Shown: one piece after another, positions 1 through 9,611 of the stretch
Numbering within the stretch: position 1 is the first letter of the stretch
Layout: each line of letters starts with the position of its first letter
DNA from: CAZAPG01 sp964486935
GTDB lineage: Bacteria > Chloroflexota > Anaerolineae > 4572-78 > J111
Length of the DNA stretch: 64,000 nt
Direction: 5' to 3'
Assembly: GCA_964486935.1 (NCBI GenBank)
Contig: CAZAPG010000001.1
Span: 62,001 to 126,000 of the forward strand
The notes under the pieces: model-generated
Databases searched by the model: none
Seen by the model: the letters and a program-made list of their open reading frames with translations, nothing else
Told to the model about the DNA's origin: nothing
Made by a program: the position numbers and the translations under genes

Positions 1-416
1 AGATTACTCAACTGGCCGATTTAATCCGGCCCAATCTTTGCTTTGTCAACCGGCAACCAGGCGCGGGAACCCGCGTTTGGTTAGACGCCCAACTGCGCCG
101 GTTGGGCATATCTGCCGGGCAAATTTTGGGCTATGACAACGAACTGCAAACCCACTCCGAAGTGGTGCGGGCGGTTGCCGAGGAGCAGGCCGACGCCGGG
201 CTGGTAGTGCAGGCCGCCGCTCTGGCTTACGGGCTTGATTTTATCCCCCTGGCCACCGAACGTTACGATTTTGTCATTCCCGCCGAAACCTGGGAGCGCC
301 CGCCGGTGCAAACGCTGGTAAACTGGCTGGCCTCTACGCAGGCCAAACAGCGCATCGAAGCGATAGGCGGTTACAACGTGGCCGAAACCGGGCAGGTCGA
401 GTGGCTGTCAAATTAA
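1..416 (+). CDS. Molybdate/tungstate-type PBP-like domain protein (3' part only)
   Basis: Partial gene; the 5' end lies before the window. The visible 137 residues read openly from base 3. They resemble the C-terminal half of a periplasmic-binding-like domain of the kind fused to helix-turn-helix domains in MolR/ModE-like regulators: an RQPGAGTR substrate-loop motif, then HSEVVRAVAEEQADAG, and PLATERYDFVIP near the end. Such domains usually sense molybdate or tungstate inside the cell. It lies 71 bp upstream of tupA on the same strand, so it may be the regulator of the tungstate importer. The DNA-binding part, if any, is outside the window, so the regulator role is inferred. Confidence 0.6.
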   Translation, partial: ITQLADLIRPNLCFVNRQPGAGTRVWLDAQLRRLGISAGQILGYDNELQTHSEVVRAVAEEQADAGLVVQAAALAYGLDFIPLATERYDFVIPAETWERPPVQTLVNWLASTQAKQRIEAIGGYNVAETGQVEWLSN

Positions 417-487
417 ACGGGGTGCGGCCAACTTTGTGACGTACCCCTCAATTCATCTCATCTTTTTTTAAAAAGGAGCTTAAAAAC

Positions 488-1669
488 ATGAATGCACGTA
501 AAGGAACTTTTGTTTTTGCGGCTTTGTTATTTGCGCTTTTAATCTTGCCATCGTCACTATTGGCAGCGCCGTTACAGCAACAGGCCGTAGCCTGTGAGCA
601 AGAGGTAATTGTTCAGGCCGATGACTGGCTGTCGAAGATTGCCGAGAAAATTTATGGCGACGTGTTTGCCTACCCGGCTATTGCCGAGGCAACCAACGCC
701 AAAAACGCCGAAGATAGCAGCTTTGCCAATATAGAAAATGTTGACGTTATTGAAGTTGGCTGGAAACTATGCGTTCCCAGCGCCGATGATGCCCAGGCCA
801 TACTCAACCGCCCTCTGAGCGCGCCCGATGTCGCGGTTTCGCCGCCGCAACCAACCGGGCAGGAAGTAGGCCGGCTGGTATTGGCCACCACCACCAGCAC
901 CGATGATTCCGGCCTGCTCAACGCCATCCTGCCCGATTTTGAGGCGCGCTATGGCGCGGATGTTGAAGTGATTGCGGTGGGCACAGGTCAGGCCATTGAA
1001 CTGGGCGAAAATGGCGATGCCGACGTGGTTCTGGTCCACGCCCGCAGCCGCGAAGACGCCTTTGTAGCCGATGGCTACGGCGTGAACCGGCAAGACGTAA
1101 TGTACAACGATTTTGTTGTGCTTGGCCCCCCCAGCGACCCGGCCGGCATCAAGGGCATGACCGATGTGGCTGCGGCCCTGGCCCAAGTTGCCCAAACCCA
1201 GAGCGTCTTCATCTCTCGCGGTGACGACTCCGGCACGCATACCAAAGAGCGGGGGCTATGGGAAGCCACCGGCGTGCCGCTAGTTGATGTAACCAGCGGC
1301 AGTAGCGCCTACAAGCAACCCGAAGGCGACTGGTACGTGTCGGTGGGCCAGGGAATGGGCGCTACCATTACCGTGGCTAACGAGCAGCAAGCCTACACCC
1401 TCAGCGACCGGGCTACCTACCTGGCCCGCAAGTTAGACGGGCTGGAATTGGAAATTGTGGTTGAAGGCGACTCGCGCCTGTTTAATCCCTATGGGGTAAT
1501 TGCCGTTAACCCCGAAAGACACCCGGATATAAACTATGCCGGCGCTACGGCCTTTATCGAGTGGTTGACATCTTTAGAAACGCAGCAGTTGATTAGTCAA
1601 TTTGGCGTGGATACCTTTGGCCAGCCTTTATTTGTGCCCGACTCGGCGGCCTGGAACGCGGCCAGGTAA
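488..1669 (+). CDS. tupA: TupA, tungstate ABC transporter substrate-binding protein with N-terminal LysM-like domain
   Basis: Binds tungstate outside the membrane and delivers it to TupB. Residues 1-26 form a signal peptide ending in SLLA. Residues about 35-97 are a LysM-like module (VQADDWLSKIAEKIYGD) bounded by two cysteines, C36 and C95, that could form a disulfide. The binding domain begins near residue 128 with the family motif TTTSTDDSGLL and contains VMYNDFVVLGP. At 393 residues it is about 110 longer than usual TupA proteins, because of the added N-terminal module. The start has a good AAGGAG ribosome binding site. It is 3 bp from tupB. Specificity for tungstate over molybdate is inferred from the motif and the TupBC neighbours. 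Confidence 0.9.
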   Translation: MNARKGTFVFAALLFALLILPSSLLAAPLQQQAVACEQEVIVQADDWLSKIAEKIYGDVFAYPAIAEATNAKNAEDSSFANIENVDVIEVGWKLCVPSADDAQAILNRPLSAPDVAVSPPQPTGQEVGRLVLATTTSTDDSGLLNAILPDFEARYGADVEVIAVGTGQAIELGENGDADVVLVHARSREDAFVADGYGVNRQDVMYNDFVVLGPPSDPAGIKGMTDVAAALAQVAQTQSVFISRGDDSGTHTKERGLWEATGVPLVDVTSGSSAYKQPEGDWYVSVGQGMGATITVANEQQAYTLSDRATYLARKLDGLELEIVVEGDSRLFNPYGVIAVNPERHPDINYAGATAFIEWLTSLETQQLISQFGVDTFGQPLFVPDSAAWNAAR

Positions 1670-1672
1670 TTA

Positions 1673-2371
1673 ATGAAAGATTTGCTTCAGGGAGTGGTCC
1701 AGGCTTTTGGGTTAATCATTAGCCTGGACCCGGCTTTATACGAAGTCATCTGGCTGTCGCTATACGTTTCGGGGGTGGCGCTGGCATACAGCACTCTCAT
1801 CGGCATTCCTATGGGGGCGTTGCTGGGGTTAAAGCGGTTTACTGGCCGCAAACTGGTGATGGCGCTGCTTTATACCGGCATGGGCTTTCCGCCGGTGGTG
1901 GTGGGGCTGTTTGTTTATTTAATACTGTCGCGCAGCGGCCCGCTGGGAACGTTGGCCTGGTTGTTTACGCCCAGGGCGATTATTGTTGCCCAAACAATTA
2001 TCTCCTTTCCGCTGGTGGCCGGTTTTACCATGGCCGCGGTGATGGGGGTTGACCCCAATCTGAGGCGTCAGCTTTTGGCCCTGGGCGCAACCGGCTGGCA
2101 GGCTACCCTGGCCATTCTGGCCGAGGCTCGCATTGGGGTGATCGTGTCGGTCATTGCCGGGTTTGGCTCGGTCATTTCAGAGGTGGGGGCCGTTATTTTG
2201 GTCGGCGGCAACATCGAGGGTAAAACCCGCACATTAACCACCGCCATTGTTTTAGAGACTCGTAAAGGCAACTTTGATTTAGCCATTGCCCTGGGAGTCA
2301 TTTTGTTATTTATCTCTTTTTTGGTGAATCTGGCTATGCTGCGTATGCAAGGCCGAGGAGTGAACCAGTAG
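1673..2371 (+). CDS. tupB: TupB, tungstate ABC transporter permease
   Basis: Integral membrane subunit of the tungstate importer, 232 residues with about five to six hydrophobic segments. The cytoplasmic coupling loop is the stretch around RRQLLALGATGWQATLAIL, the EAA-like region of binding-protein-dependent permeases. The C-terminal GAVILVGGNIEGKTRTLTTA is typical of TupB/WtpB-type permeases. It starts 3 bp after tupA and ends 5 bp before tupC, so the three genes form one operon. Confidence 0.92.
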   Translation: MKDLLQGVVQAFGLIISLDPALYEVIWLSLYVSGVALAYSTLIGIPMGALLGLKRFTGRKLVMALLYTGMGFPPVVVGLFVYLILSRSGPLGTLAWLFTPRAIIVAQTIISFPLVAGFTMAAVMGVDPNLRRQLLALGATGWQATLAILAEARIGVIVSVIAGFGSVISEVGAVILVGGNIEGKTRTLTTAIVLETRKGNFDLAIALGVILLFISFLVNLAMLRMQGRGVNQ

Positions 2372-2376
2372 TCAAG

Positions 2377-3114
2377 ATGAGCAGTGAAATTATCTATCAA
2401 CTTCGCAATCTGACCCAGGTTTATAATGGACGTCCGGTGTTGCAAATAGACCGGCTTGATATCTACAAAGGCGAGATTCTGGCCATTGTTGGTCCCAGCG
2501 GGGCTGGCAAAAGCACATTGCTGCGCCTGCTGAATTTTTTGGAACACCCGGTTGACGGCGAGCTTGCCTTTGAAAACTTCACGCCCAATGGCGAAGGGGC
2601 GCCGCTCGATATCCGCCGCAAGATAACCACCGTGTTTCAACAGCCTATTTTACTCAGCCGGTCGGTGGCGGCCAATGTGGCCTACGGCCTTAAAATTAGA
2701 AAACAGAGCCGGTCAACCATTGACCAGGTGGTGGCCGACACGCTGGCCAAAGTGGGGCTGGGCGAGATGATAAAAACATCGGCGCGAACTCTCAGCGGCG
2801 GCGAGGCCCAGCGGGTCGCCCTGGCCCGCGCTCTGGTGATTGAACCGGAGGTGCTGCTGTTAGATGAGCCAACCGCCAATCTTGACCCTTACAACGTGAA
2901 GCTGATTGAGCAAATTGTGGCCGATGTGAACCGGGAGTTTGGCACCACCGTGGTGCTGGTTACGCACAATATTTTTCAGGCCAAGCGGCTGGCCCATCGT
3001 ACCGCCCTGCTGCTCGAGGGGCGTCTGGTTGAAATTGCCCCAACGCCCACCTTTTTTAATGCCCCCGCCGACCCTCGCACCGCCGCCTTTGTTGACGGCG
3101 ATATGGTATATTGA
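2377..3114 (+). CDS. tupC: TupC, tungstate ABC transporter ATP-binding protein
   Basis: Cytoplasmic ATPase that powers the tungstate importer. Visible motifs are Walker A (GPSGAGKST), the Q-loop (VFQQP), the ABC signature (LSGGEAQR), Walker B (VLLLDEPT) and the switch histidine in VLVTHN. Its 245 residues are a normal length. It is the last gene of the tup operon and is followed by a bidirectional terminator at 3268-3292. Confidence 0.92.
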   Translation: MSSEIIYQLRNLTQVYNGRPVLQIDRLDIYKGEILAIVGPSGAGKSTLLRLLNFLEHPVDGELAFENFTPNGEGAPLDIRRKITTVFQQPILLSRSVAANVAYGLKIRKQSRSTIDQVVADTLAKVGLGEMIKTSARTLSGGEAQRVALARALVIEPEVLLLDEPTANLDPYNVKLIEQIVADVNREFGTTVVLVTHNIFQAKRLAHRTALLLEGRLVEIAPTPTFFNAPADPRTAAFVDGDMVY

Positions 3115-3267
3115 CTCCACTATTCGAGTGATTTGTTCCGTTAATACTTCATCTGACGATTGTAATTTTTGAGCAATTATTCCGTTATGCATTAATTCTT
3201 TTCCGCCAAACGTTTTTTATATTCTACTGCTTTCTGTTGGTTGTTCCAAGTTGGCGGGTAATAAAAG

Positions 3268-3292
3268 ACCCCGGCTCAAAACGAGTCGGGGT
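3268..3292. terminator. Bidirectional rho-independent terminator between tupC and xylB
   Basis: Arms ACCCCGGCTC (3268-3277) and GAGTCGGGGT (3283-3292) pair with one wobble around a 5-nt loop. A T-run follows on the plus strand and a run of As precedes it (Ts on the minus strand). It can therefore stop transcripts from both convergent operons. Confidence 0.85.
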
Positions 3293-3387
3293 TTTTCAAC
3301 CTAAATTTATACCACAGGAATTTTCTTTTTTGGGGGGTGTCCCCCCAAGCCTCCCGCCCTGCGGGGCTAATTAAAGATAAGCTTTTG

Positions 3388-4887
3388 TCAGCTCAAACTG
3401 CTCAACTTGTGCGACACATCCTTCAAGCTGGGGTACAACGCTTGATACTGAACGTAGTACGGCTCATATTGGGCCACACTATCTGGCCGGGGCGCGGTGG
3501 AGCCGGTCAGTTTGATGCAGGCTTCACAGGCAGCGTCAACGTTGGGCCACGCGCCCGCGCCAACGCCGGCCAGCAGCGCCGCGCCGTAGGCCGCCCCTTC
3601 GGTGGTGTTGACCGTGACCAGCTCGACATTCAGCACGTCGGCCAGAATTTGCCGCCACAGTAAACTTTTTGCGCCGCCGCCGGAGACCCGCACCTGCTTG
3701 ATTTGGGTCAGGCCGGAGGATTTGATGAGTTCAAAACTGTCTCGCAGGCCAAAGGCGACTCCTTCCAATACGGCGCGGGTAAAGTGGGGCTGAGCGTGCC
3801 GGATTGTAACCCCCACAAAACCACCCCGAATCAGCGGGTCGGGGTGAGGCGTGCGTTCGCCGGTGAGGTAGGGCAAAAAGAGCAACCCCTCACAGCCGGG
3901 CGAAATATCGCTGGCCGGGGCCAGCAGCGTGTCAAAATCGACCCCCGCTGCAAAGGTATCCCGATACCAGCGCAAACTGCCCGCCGCCGAGAGCATCACC
4001 CCCATCATATGCCAGCGGCCCGGCACCGCGTGACAAAAAGCGTGCAGCCGGCCTTCCGGTTCGATAAACGGTTCGGCGGCGCTGGCAAACACCACCCCCG
4101 ACGTGCCCAGGGTGAGCGCCACAATGCCCGGCGCAACTGCGCCAACACCCACCGCCTGCGCTGCCTGGTCGCCGCCGCCGCCCACAACCGGCGCGCCGGC
4201 TTTGAGGCCGGTCAGTTGAGCTACCTCTGCGGATACCTGTCCCGTTACCTCCGGCCCTTCGTGGGTGGGGGGCAGCCACTCGGCCGGAATCTCCAGCGCA
4301 TCCAGCACCTCTTTTGACCAGTCTCGCTTTTTAATATCGAGCAGTAATGTGCCGGCTGCGCCAGCTTTATCGGTGGCGTAATGGCCGGTTAGCCGGTAGC
4401 GAACGTAATCTTTGGGCAGCAGAATGTGTTTGGCCCGGGCAAAAACTTCCGGCTCGTGCCGGCGCACCCACAGAATTTTGGGGGCGGTAAAGCCGGTCAG
4501 GGCGTCGTTGCCGGTGAGTTCAATGAGTCGCTTTTTGCCCAATCGCTGCCGGATTTCATCGCATTGCGGGCCGGTGCGCTGGTCGTTCCAAAGTATGGCC
4601 GGGCGCAGCACGTCGCCTTTTTTGTCCAGCAGGGTCAGGCCGTGCATTTGTCCGGTCAGGCCGATGGCGGCTATCTGGTCGCCGGCAATGGCGGTATCAT
4701 GCAATACTTTTTTGATACTGTTGACAGCCCCGTTCCACCAGTCGGCGGGGTCCTGCTCGCTCCATAGAGGGTGGGGGATAGAGAGTGGAATCTCGGTGGT
4801 GGCAGCGCCGAGTACGTTGCCGGCGTCGTCAATAATCAGGGCTTTGACGCCGGTGGTTGAGGCGTCGATGCCGAGAAAATAGCTCAT
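3388..4887 (-). CDS. xylB: XylB, xylulokinase
   Basis: Phosphorylates D-xylulose to xylulose 5-phosphate. FGGY kinase of 499 residues, the usual length. The N-terminal domain shows DASTTGVKALIID and the substrate loop TGQMHG; the middle shows the catalytic aspartate in GGGGDQAAQ; the C-terminal domain shows VRVSGGGAKS. The start has an AAGGAG ribosome binding site. It is the last gene of the minus-strand xylose operon, 10 bp after the xylA paralogue, which supports the xylulose assignment. Confidence 0.93.
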   Translation of the reverse strand: MSYFLGIDASTTGVKALIIDDAGNVLGAATTEIPLSIPHPLWSEQDPADWWNGAVNSIKKVLHDTAIAGDQIAAIGLTGQMHGLTLLDKKGDVLRPAILWNDQRTGPQCDEIRQRLGKKRLIELTGNDALTGFTAPKILWVRRHEPEVFARAKHILLPKDYVRYRLTGHYATDKAGAAGTLLLDIKKRDWSKEVLDALEIPAEWLPPTHEGPEVTGQVSAEVAQLTGLKAGAPVVGGGGDQAAQAVGVGAVAPGIVALTLGTSGVVFASAAEPFIEPEGRLHAFCHAVPGRWHMMGVMLSAAGSLRWYRDTFAAGVDFDTLLAPASDISPGCEGLLFLPYLTGERTPHPDPLIRGGFVGVTIRHAQPHFTRAVLEGVAFGLRDSFELIKSSGLTQIKQVRVSGGGAKSLLWRQILADVLNVELVTVNTTEGAAYGAALLAGVGAGAWPNVDAACEACIKLTGSTAPRPDSVAQYEPYYVQYQALYPSLKDVSHKLSSLS

Positions 4888-4897
4888 AGTTAGCTCC

Positions 4898-5932
4898 TTA
4901 CCTGCCTAACAGGGCGCGAACAATCTCCATTTCCAGCAGCTCATAGTTGCGTTCGGCGACGAGGGCCTCGATGCGGCCGGCGTTGAGCTTGCGGACAACA
5001 TCCAGCAGCGCCAGAAAGATTTCTTTGCTGTTGGCCAGATGTTGGGTGGCCTGCTCGACTTTTTGGGTACGCATAGCCTTGACATCCAGGCCCACAAATT
5101 CGCCGTTGTTGCCGTAGCCGTTGCGGTCAAGCACCCAAACCTGCATAAAGGCCCGGCGCAGGTCTACCGCGCCAAAGGCTTTGTCCTGGTCAAACTTTAG
5201 CCCGTTCTGGTCGTTCAGGTGAACGCTCCACAGCTTTTTGTGGGCCAGGGCGTAGGCCATTTCATCGGAAGGGTCCAGCCCGGCCAAAATGGCGTGGGCC
5301 GACTCGACCAGCGCGCCCACCCGATCGGGGTCGGCCGTCAGGTAGCTCAGGCCAATGGCGTGGCCGATGGTGGGAATGTAGGCCAGGTCCATCGGCTCGT
5401 TGGGTTTTGGCTCAACCAGAATTTTGATATTGGCATCGTGGGCCAGCATTTTGTTGATGGCCTCGACCAACATGTCAACCGCGCGGGTGGCATCTTTGGC
5501 TTCGCGGATGTAGGTACCCTCGCGGGCCAGCCACAGCACAATTTTGTTGGCGCCCAAAATATTGGCAATGTCAACGGCTTTCAGGCTGCGCTCGATGGCG
5601 TATTGCCGTTCGGAGGGGTTGTTAGAGGTATAGCCGCCGTCGATGGTGCGGGGGTCTTCCCACAGCCGGGGGGCGACAAACTCGGCGATTAGCCCTTCGC
5701 CGTCTAGCACCCGGCGCACATCTTTGGCCGCGCCTTCAACCTCGCCGGCAGACATATTGTTAAGATCAGGTACGGCGTCGTCGTCGTGAAACTGGACTCC
5801 TTCAAAACCCAGCTTTTTGTAAACTTTCAACTTTTCGGCAAAGGGGATGGCGGGCCGCACCGGGGGACCAAACGGGTCGGCCCCTTCGTGAATATTCCAC
5901 GGGCCAAATGAAAAGCGAAATGTACCTGGCAT
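4898..5932 (-). CDS. Divergent xylose-isomerase paralogue (aldose-ketose isomerase, substrate uncertain)
   Basis: Class I xylose-isomerase-like TIM barrel of 344 residues, shorter than the 386-residue XylA just upstream. Aligned by eye with XylA, it keeps the catalytic pair H49/D52 (FHDDD), E174/K176 (EPKPNEP), E210, H213, D248, D250 and D283. The XylA metal-1 ligand Asp (D244 in the neighbour) is replaced by His238, and the preceding His by Ser. L-rhamnose isomerase and the tagatose-epimerase family use His at that metal site, so a different sugar is likely. AAGGAG precedes the ATG. It sits 12 bp after xylA and 10 bp before xylB. Function is inferred. Confidence 0.8.
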   Translation of the reverse strand: MPGTFRFSFGPWNIHEGADPFGPPVRPAIPFAEKLKVYKKLGFEGVQFHDDDAVPDLNNMSAGEVEGAAKDVRRVLDGEGLIAEFVAPRLWEDPRTIDGGYTSNNPSERQYAIERSLKAVDIANILGANKIVLWLAREGTYIREAKDATRAVDMLVEAINKMLAHDANIKILVEPKPNEPMDLAYIPTIGHAIGLSYLTADPDRVGALVESAHAILAGLDPSDEMAYALAHKKLWSVHLNDQNGLKFDQDKAFGAVDLRRAFMQVWVLDRNGYGNNGEFVGLDVKAMRTQKVEQATQHLANSKEIFLALLDVVRKLNAGRIEALVAERNYELLEMEIVRALLGR

Positions 5933-5944
5933 GGTAAAACTCCT

Positions 5945-7105
5945 TTATCTGACGCCTAGCAACAACTCGATGGTCAACTGGTCCAGCTTTTCGTAGGGTT
6001 GACCTTTTTGGCTCAGGGCCACGCGGTCAAAGGAATGCGCTCTGAGGGCGTCGGCCTTTTCTTTGGCGTAGACCCCCAGATACCGGTCCATCGAGCCGTC
6101 ATCGGCTTTGATGTGGGCCAGCAGTTCTTGAATTTCGTCATCTTCGTTGAACTGCATAGCCTTTTCTTTCAAAATCAGGTAGGCGCGCATGCAGCCGGCG
6201 GCAAAGGCTTTAACATCCTCAACGTCGGCGGTGCGGTAAGCGTGGGCGTCAAAGTGGCGGCTGCCCTGATAGCCTACGTCTTCTAAAAATTTTACCAGGA
6301 AAAAGGCCTGTTTGAGGCTGTTGGCCCCAAAGCGAAAGTCCTGGTCGTAGCGGCCAAACGCCTGGTCGTTCAGGTCGATGTGGAAGAGCTTGCCGGCGTC
6401 CCAGGCCTGGGCCACGGCGTGCATAAAGTTGAGGCCGGCCATGTGCTCGTGGGCTACTTCGGGGTTAACGCCAACCATCTTGGGGTGGTCGAGCGTGGCA
6501 ATAAAACCCAGCATAGCGCCGGTAGTGGGCAAATACAGGTCGCCGCGCGGCTCGTTGGGTTTGGCTTCCAGGGCAAATCTCAGGTCGTAGTTTTGGTCAA
6601 TGCAGTATTCGCATAAAAAGTTAAGGGCGTCGCGGAACCATTTGCCGGCGTCCAGCGGGTTTTTGCCGGCGTCGGTTTCAACGCCTTCGCGGCCACCCCA
6701 AAAGACGTAAATTTTTGCGCCCAATTCTACCCCCAAATCAATGGCGTGCATGGTTTTTTGCAAGGCGTAGGCCCGCACTTTGGGGTTGTTGCTGGTAAAA
6801 GCGCCATCGCGAAAGACCGGGTCGGAAAAAAGGTTGGTGGTGGCCATCGGCACTACCAGGCCGGTCTCGTCCAGCGCTTTTTTGAATTCTTTGACAATTT
6901 TATCTCGTTCGGCGGGGGTGGCGTCGATGGGCACCAGGTCGTTATCATGAAAATTGACGCCCCAGGCCCCAACTTCGGCCAGCATATGAACAATGTTTAC
7001 GGGCGACATCGGCTGGCGCACCGGCTCGCCAAAGGGGTCGCGGCCAATATTGCCCACAGTCCACAGCCCAAAGGTAAATTTATGTTCAGGTTTTGGTTGG
7101 TACAT
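5945..7105 (-). CDS. xylA: XylA, xylose isomerase (class I)
   Basis: Converts D-xylose to D-xylulose. 386 residues, the length of actinobacterial-type enzymes, starting with the family sequence FTFGLWTVGNIGRDPFG. All expected active-site residues can be read: H53 and D56 (FHDND), E180 and K182 (EAKPNEPRG), E216 and H219, D244 (FHIDLND), D254 and D256 (YDQD) and D286. A TGAGG ribosome binding site precedes the ATG. A XylR-type palindrome lies 34 bp upstream, overlapping the predicted promoter, so repression in the absence of xylose is expected. The divergent isomerase and xylB follow directly. Confidence 0.96.
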   Translation of the reverse strand: MYQPKPEHKFTFGLWTVGNIGRDPFGEPVRQPMSPVNIVHMLAEVGAWGVNFHDNDLVPIDATPAERDKIVKEFKKALDETGLVVPMATTNLFSDPVFRDGAFTSNNPKVRAYALQKTMHAIDLGVELGAKIYVFWGGREGVETDAGKNPLDAGKWFRDALNFLCEYCIDQNYDLRFALEAKPNEPRGDLYLPTTGAMLGFIATLDHPKMVGVNPEVAHEHMAGLNFMHAVAQAWDAGKLFHIDLNDQAFGRYDQDFRFGANSLKQAFFLVKFLEDVGYQGSRHFDAHAYRTADVEDVKAFAAGCMRAYLILKEKAMQFNEDDEIQELLAHIKADDGSMDRYLGVYAKEKADALRAHSFDRVALSQKGQPYEKLDQLTIELLLGVR

Positions 7106-7138
7106 TCTTTTTTACCTCAGTGTGCTAGTTTGTGTATA

Positions 7139-7163
7139 TTAGTTTGTTGCACCAACAAACTAA
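7139..7163. promoter_or_regulatory. XylR (ROK) operator upstream of xylA
   Basis: Perfect 11-bp arms TTAGTTTGTTG and CAACAAACTAA around a 3-bp centre. The same arms recur at 21398-21422 in front of the ROK repressor gene. The sequence closely resembles the Bacillus xyl operator. An extra half-site, CTAGTTTGTG, lies at 7125-7134. Confidence 0.88.
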
Positions 7164-7165
7164 GT

Positions 7166-7174
7166 ATTATCGCA
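7166..7174 (-). promoter_or_regulatory. Predicted extended -10 promoter element of xylA
   Basis: Read on the minus strand this is TGC followed by GATAAT, a TGn-extended -10 box with five of six consensus bases. It lies immediately upstream of the palindrome at 7139-7163, so bound repressor would cover the start of transcription. No convincing -35 was found. Confidence 0.55.
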
Positions 7175-7209
7175 AAAAAAAATCGAATTATGTGATTTTA
7201 GGGCAACAT

Positions 7210-7248
7210 TGGGTGTCCACCGGCAAAATTTTTACCGGTGGACACCCA
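7210..7248. repeat. Intergenic hairpin between the isomerase operon and xylA
   Basis: Perfect 14-bp inverted repeat TGGGTGTCCACCGG / CCGGTGGACACCCA with an 11-nt AT-rich loop. It lies after the stop of the upstream isomerase gene and before the xylA promoter. There is no T-run, so it may be a processing or partial termination hairpin rather than a classical terminator. Confidence 0.7.
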
Positions 7249-7273
7249 AGCAGGCGCAGCGGGTGGCTGCTGC

Positions 7274-8278
<1,005 letters not shown>

Positions 8279-8311
8279 GATGGTTTCTCCTTATCAAAAA
8301 ATTGGGTTTAT

Positions 8312-8707
8312 TTAACGTAAAGTATTCCAGGGGGACTGGTCGGCCACATCAACCAATTCGTAGCCGCCGTCGCCTACACAGGGGCCTAAAATTGCCAAAA
8401 GTTTGGCCGCCTGGCTACCGATGTTAAACGAGGCATGGACTACATCTGCCCCAATAAAAACCGAGTCGCCCGATTTAAGCACCTGTTTTTGTTGGTCAAG
8501 CCACTGCTCAACCTCGCCTTCAATAACATAAATAACTTCTTCTTGGTCGGGGTGTTTGTGGAAATTGTGGCCGTAACCGGGTTTTAGATTGACTTCGATG
8601 ACGGTAAGCTGTTTGGCCCCCACCTCGGGCCGGCTCAACCAGCCCAACACACCCCAATCCAGTTGCTCTCTGGCTGCCTGATTTGATGGTACAAATTTTC
8701 CGATCAT
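8312..8707 (-). CDS. Cupin-domain protein
   Basis: Single small beta-barrel of 131 residues. Cupin motif 1 is visible as GHNFHKHPDQEEVIYVIEGE and motif 2 as GDSVFIGADVVHASFN, with the histidines and glutamate that usually bind a metal. Small cupins in sugar operons may be isomerases, mutarotase-like enzymes or binding proteins. GGGAG lies upstream of the ATG. Spacing to its neighbours is 33 and 41 bp, so it belongs to the same transcription unit. Function unknown. Confidence 0.8.
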   Translation of the reverse strand: MIGKFVPSNQAAREQLDWGVLGWLSRPEVGAKQLTVIEVNLKPGYGHNFHKHPDQEEVIYVIEGEVEQWLDQQKQVLKSGDSVFIGADVVHASFNIGSQAAKLLAILGPCVGDGGYELVDVADQSPWNTLR

Positions 8708-8748
8708 AATTTTGTGCTCCCTAAAATAGTTTTGGGCACAACGCCCTG

Positions 8749-9579
8749 CTAAAGGTGAAGTTTTTTGAACTGGCGGGCCTGCCCCTCGATGGCCGGTTCG
8801 GTGGCCAAACGCTCGATGCTGCTGGCCCCAAAAAAGCCGGCGATGCCTTCGGTGTGTTCAAAAATGTACTGGGCGTCTTTGGGTTCGGCAATGGGGCCGC
8901 CGTGGCACAGCACTAAAATATCTGGGTTAACTTTTACGGCGGCATCGCGCATGGCCTGCACCCGTTTGGCCGACTCCTCGAGCGTGAGGGCAGTTTCCGC
9001 GCCGATGGCTCCTTTGGTGGTCAGCCCCATATGGGGCACCAGCACGTCGGCGCCGGCTTCGGCCATCGCCCGGGCTTCATCGGGGGTAAAAACGTAGGGG
9101 CAGGTCAGCATGTCAAGCTGGCGGGCCTGCCGAACCATTTCCACTTCCAGGCCGTAGCCCATACCCGTTTCTTCTAAATTGGCTCTAAAGGTGCCGTCGA
9201 ACAGCCCCACGGTGGGAAAATTCTGAACGCCGTCGAAGCCCATTTCTTTCAATTCGCGCAGTAAAACGGGCATCAGGCGGAAGGGGTCGGTGCCGCACAC
9301 GCCGGCCAATACGGGGGTGTTCTTGACAACCGGCAGCACCTCGTATCCCATTTCTTTGACGATGGCGTTGGCATCGCCGTAGGGTAGCAAGCCGGCCAAA
9401 CTGCCGCGCCCGGCCATACGGTACCGGCCAGAGTTGTAGATGATAATGATATCAACCCCGCCGCGTTCTGAAAACTTGGCCGATATGCCGGTGCCGGCGC
9501 CCGCGCCAATAATGGGCGTCCCTTTGGCTACCTGCGCCCTGAGCCGCCGCAGCGACTCTTCACGGGGAATGAATGGCAT
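8749..9579 (-). CDS. Phosphoenolpyruvate-hydrolase-family TIM-barrel protein
   Basis: 276 residues of the PEP_hydrolase family: GTPIIGAGAGTGISAKFSE near the N-terminus, VCGTDPFR, GFDGVQNFPTVGL, VPHMGLTTKG and LCHGGPIAEPKDA. In plants and fungi this barrel is fused to a UPF0261 domain in Tm-1-type proteins; here the UPF0261 partner is the gene at 10088-11293, with a VOC gene between. A cleavage or hydrolase reaction on a carboxylate is plausible, but no bacterial substrate is established. AAGGAG precedes the ATG. Confidence 0.85.
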   Translation of the reverse strand: MPFIPREESLRRLRAQVAKGTPIIGAGAGTGISAKFSERGGVDIIIIYNSGRYRMAGRGSLAGLLPYGDANAIVKEMGYEVLPVVKNTPVLAGVCGTDPFRLMPVLLRELKEMGFDGVQNFPTVGLFDGTFRANLEETGMGYGLEVEMVRQARQLDMLTCPYVFTPDEARAMAEAGADVLVPHMGLTTKGAIGAETALTLEESAKRVQAMRDAAVKVNPDILVLCHGGPIAEPKDAQYIFEHTEGIAGFFGASSIERLATEPAIEGQARQFKKLHL

Positions 9580-9611
9580 TTTTTATCTCCTTATTATTTA
9601 ACTAACATCAT

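Noticed and set aside
3329..3346. G/C palindrome GGGGGG-TGT-CCCCCC as a second terminator
   Set aside because: The T-run precedes the stem rather than following it on the plus strand, and the minus strand has As after it; a clear bidirectional terminator lies at 3268-3292.
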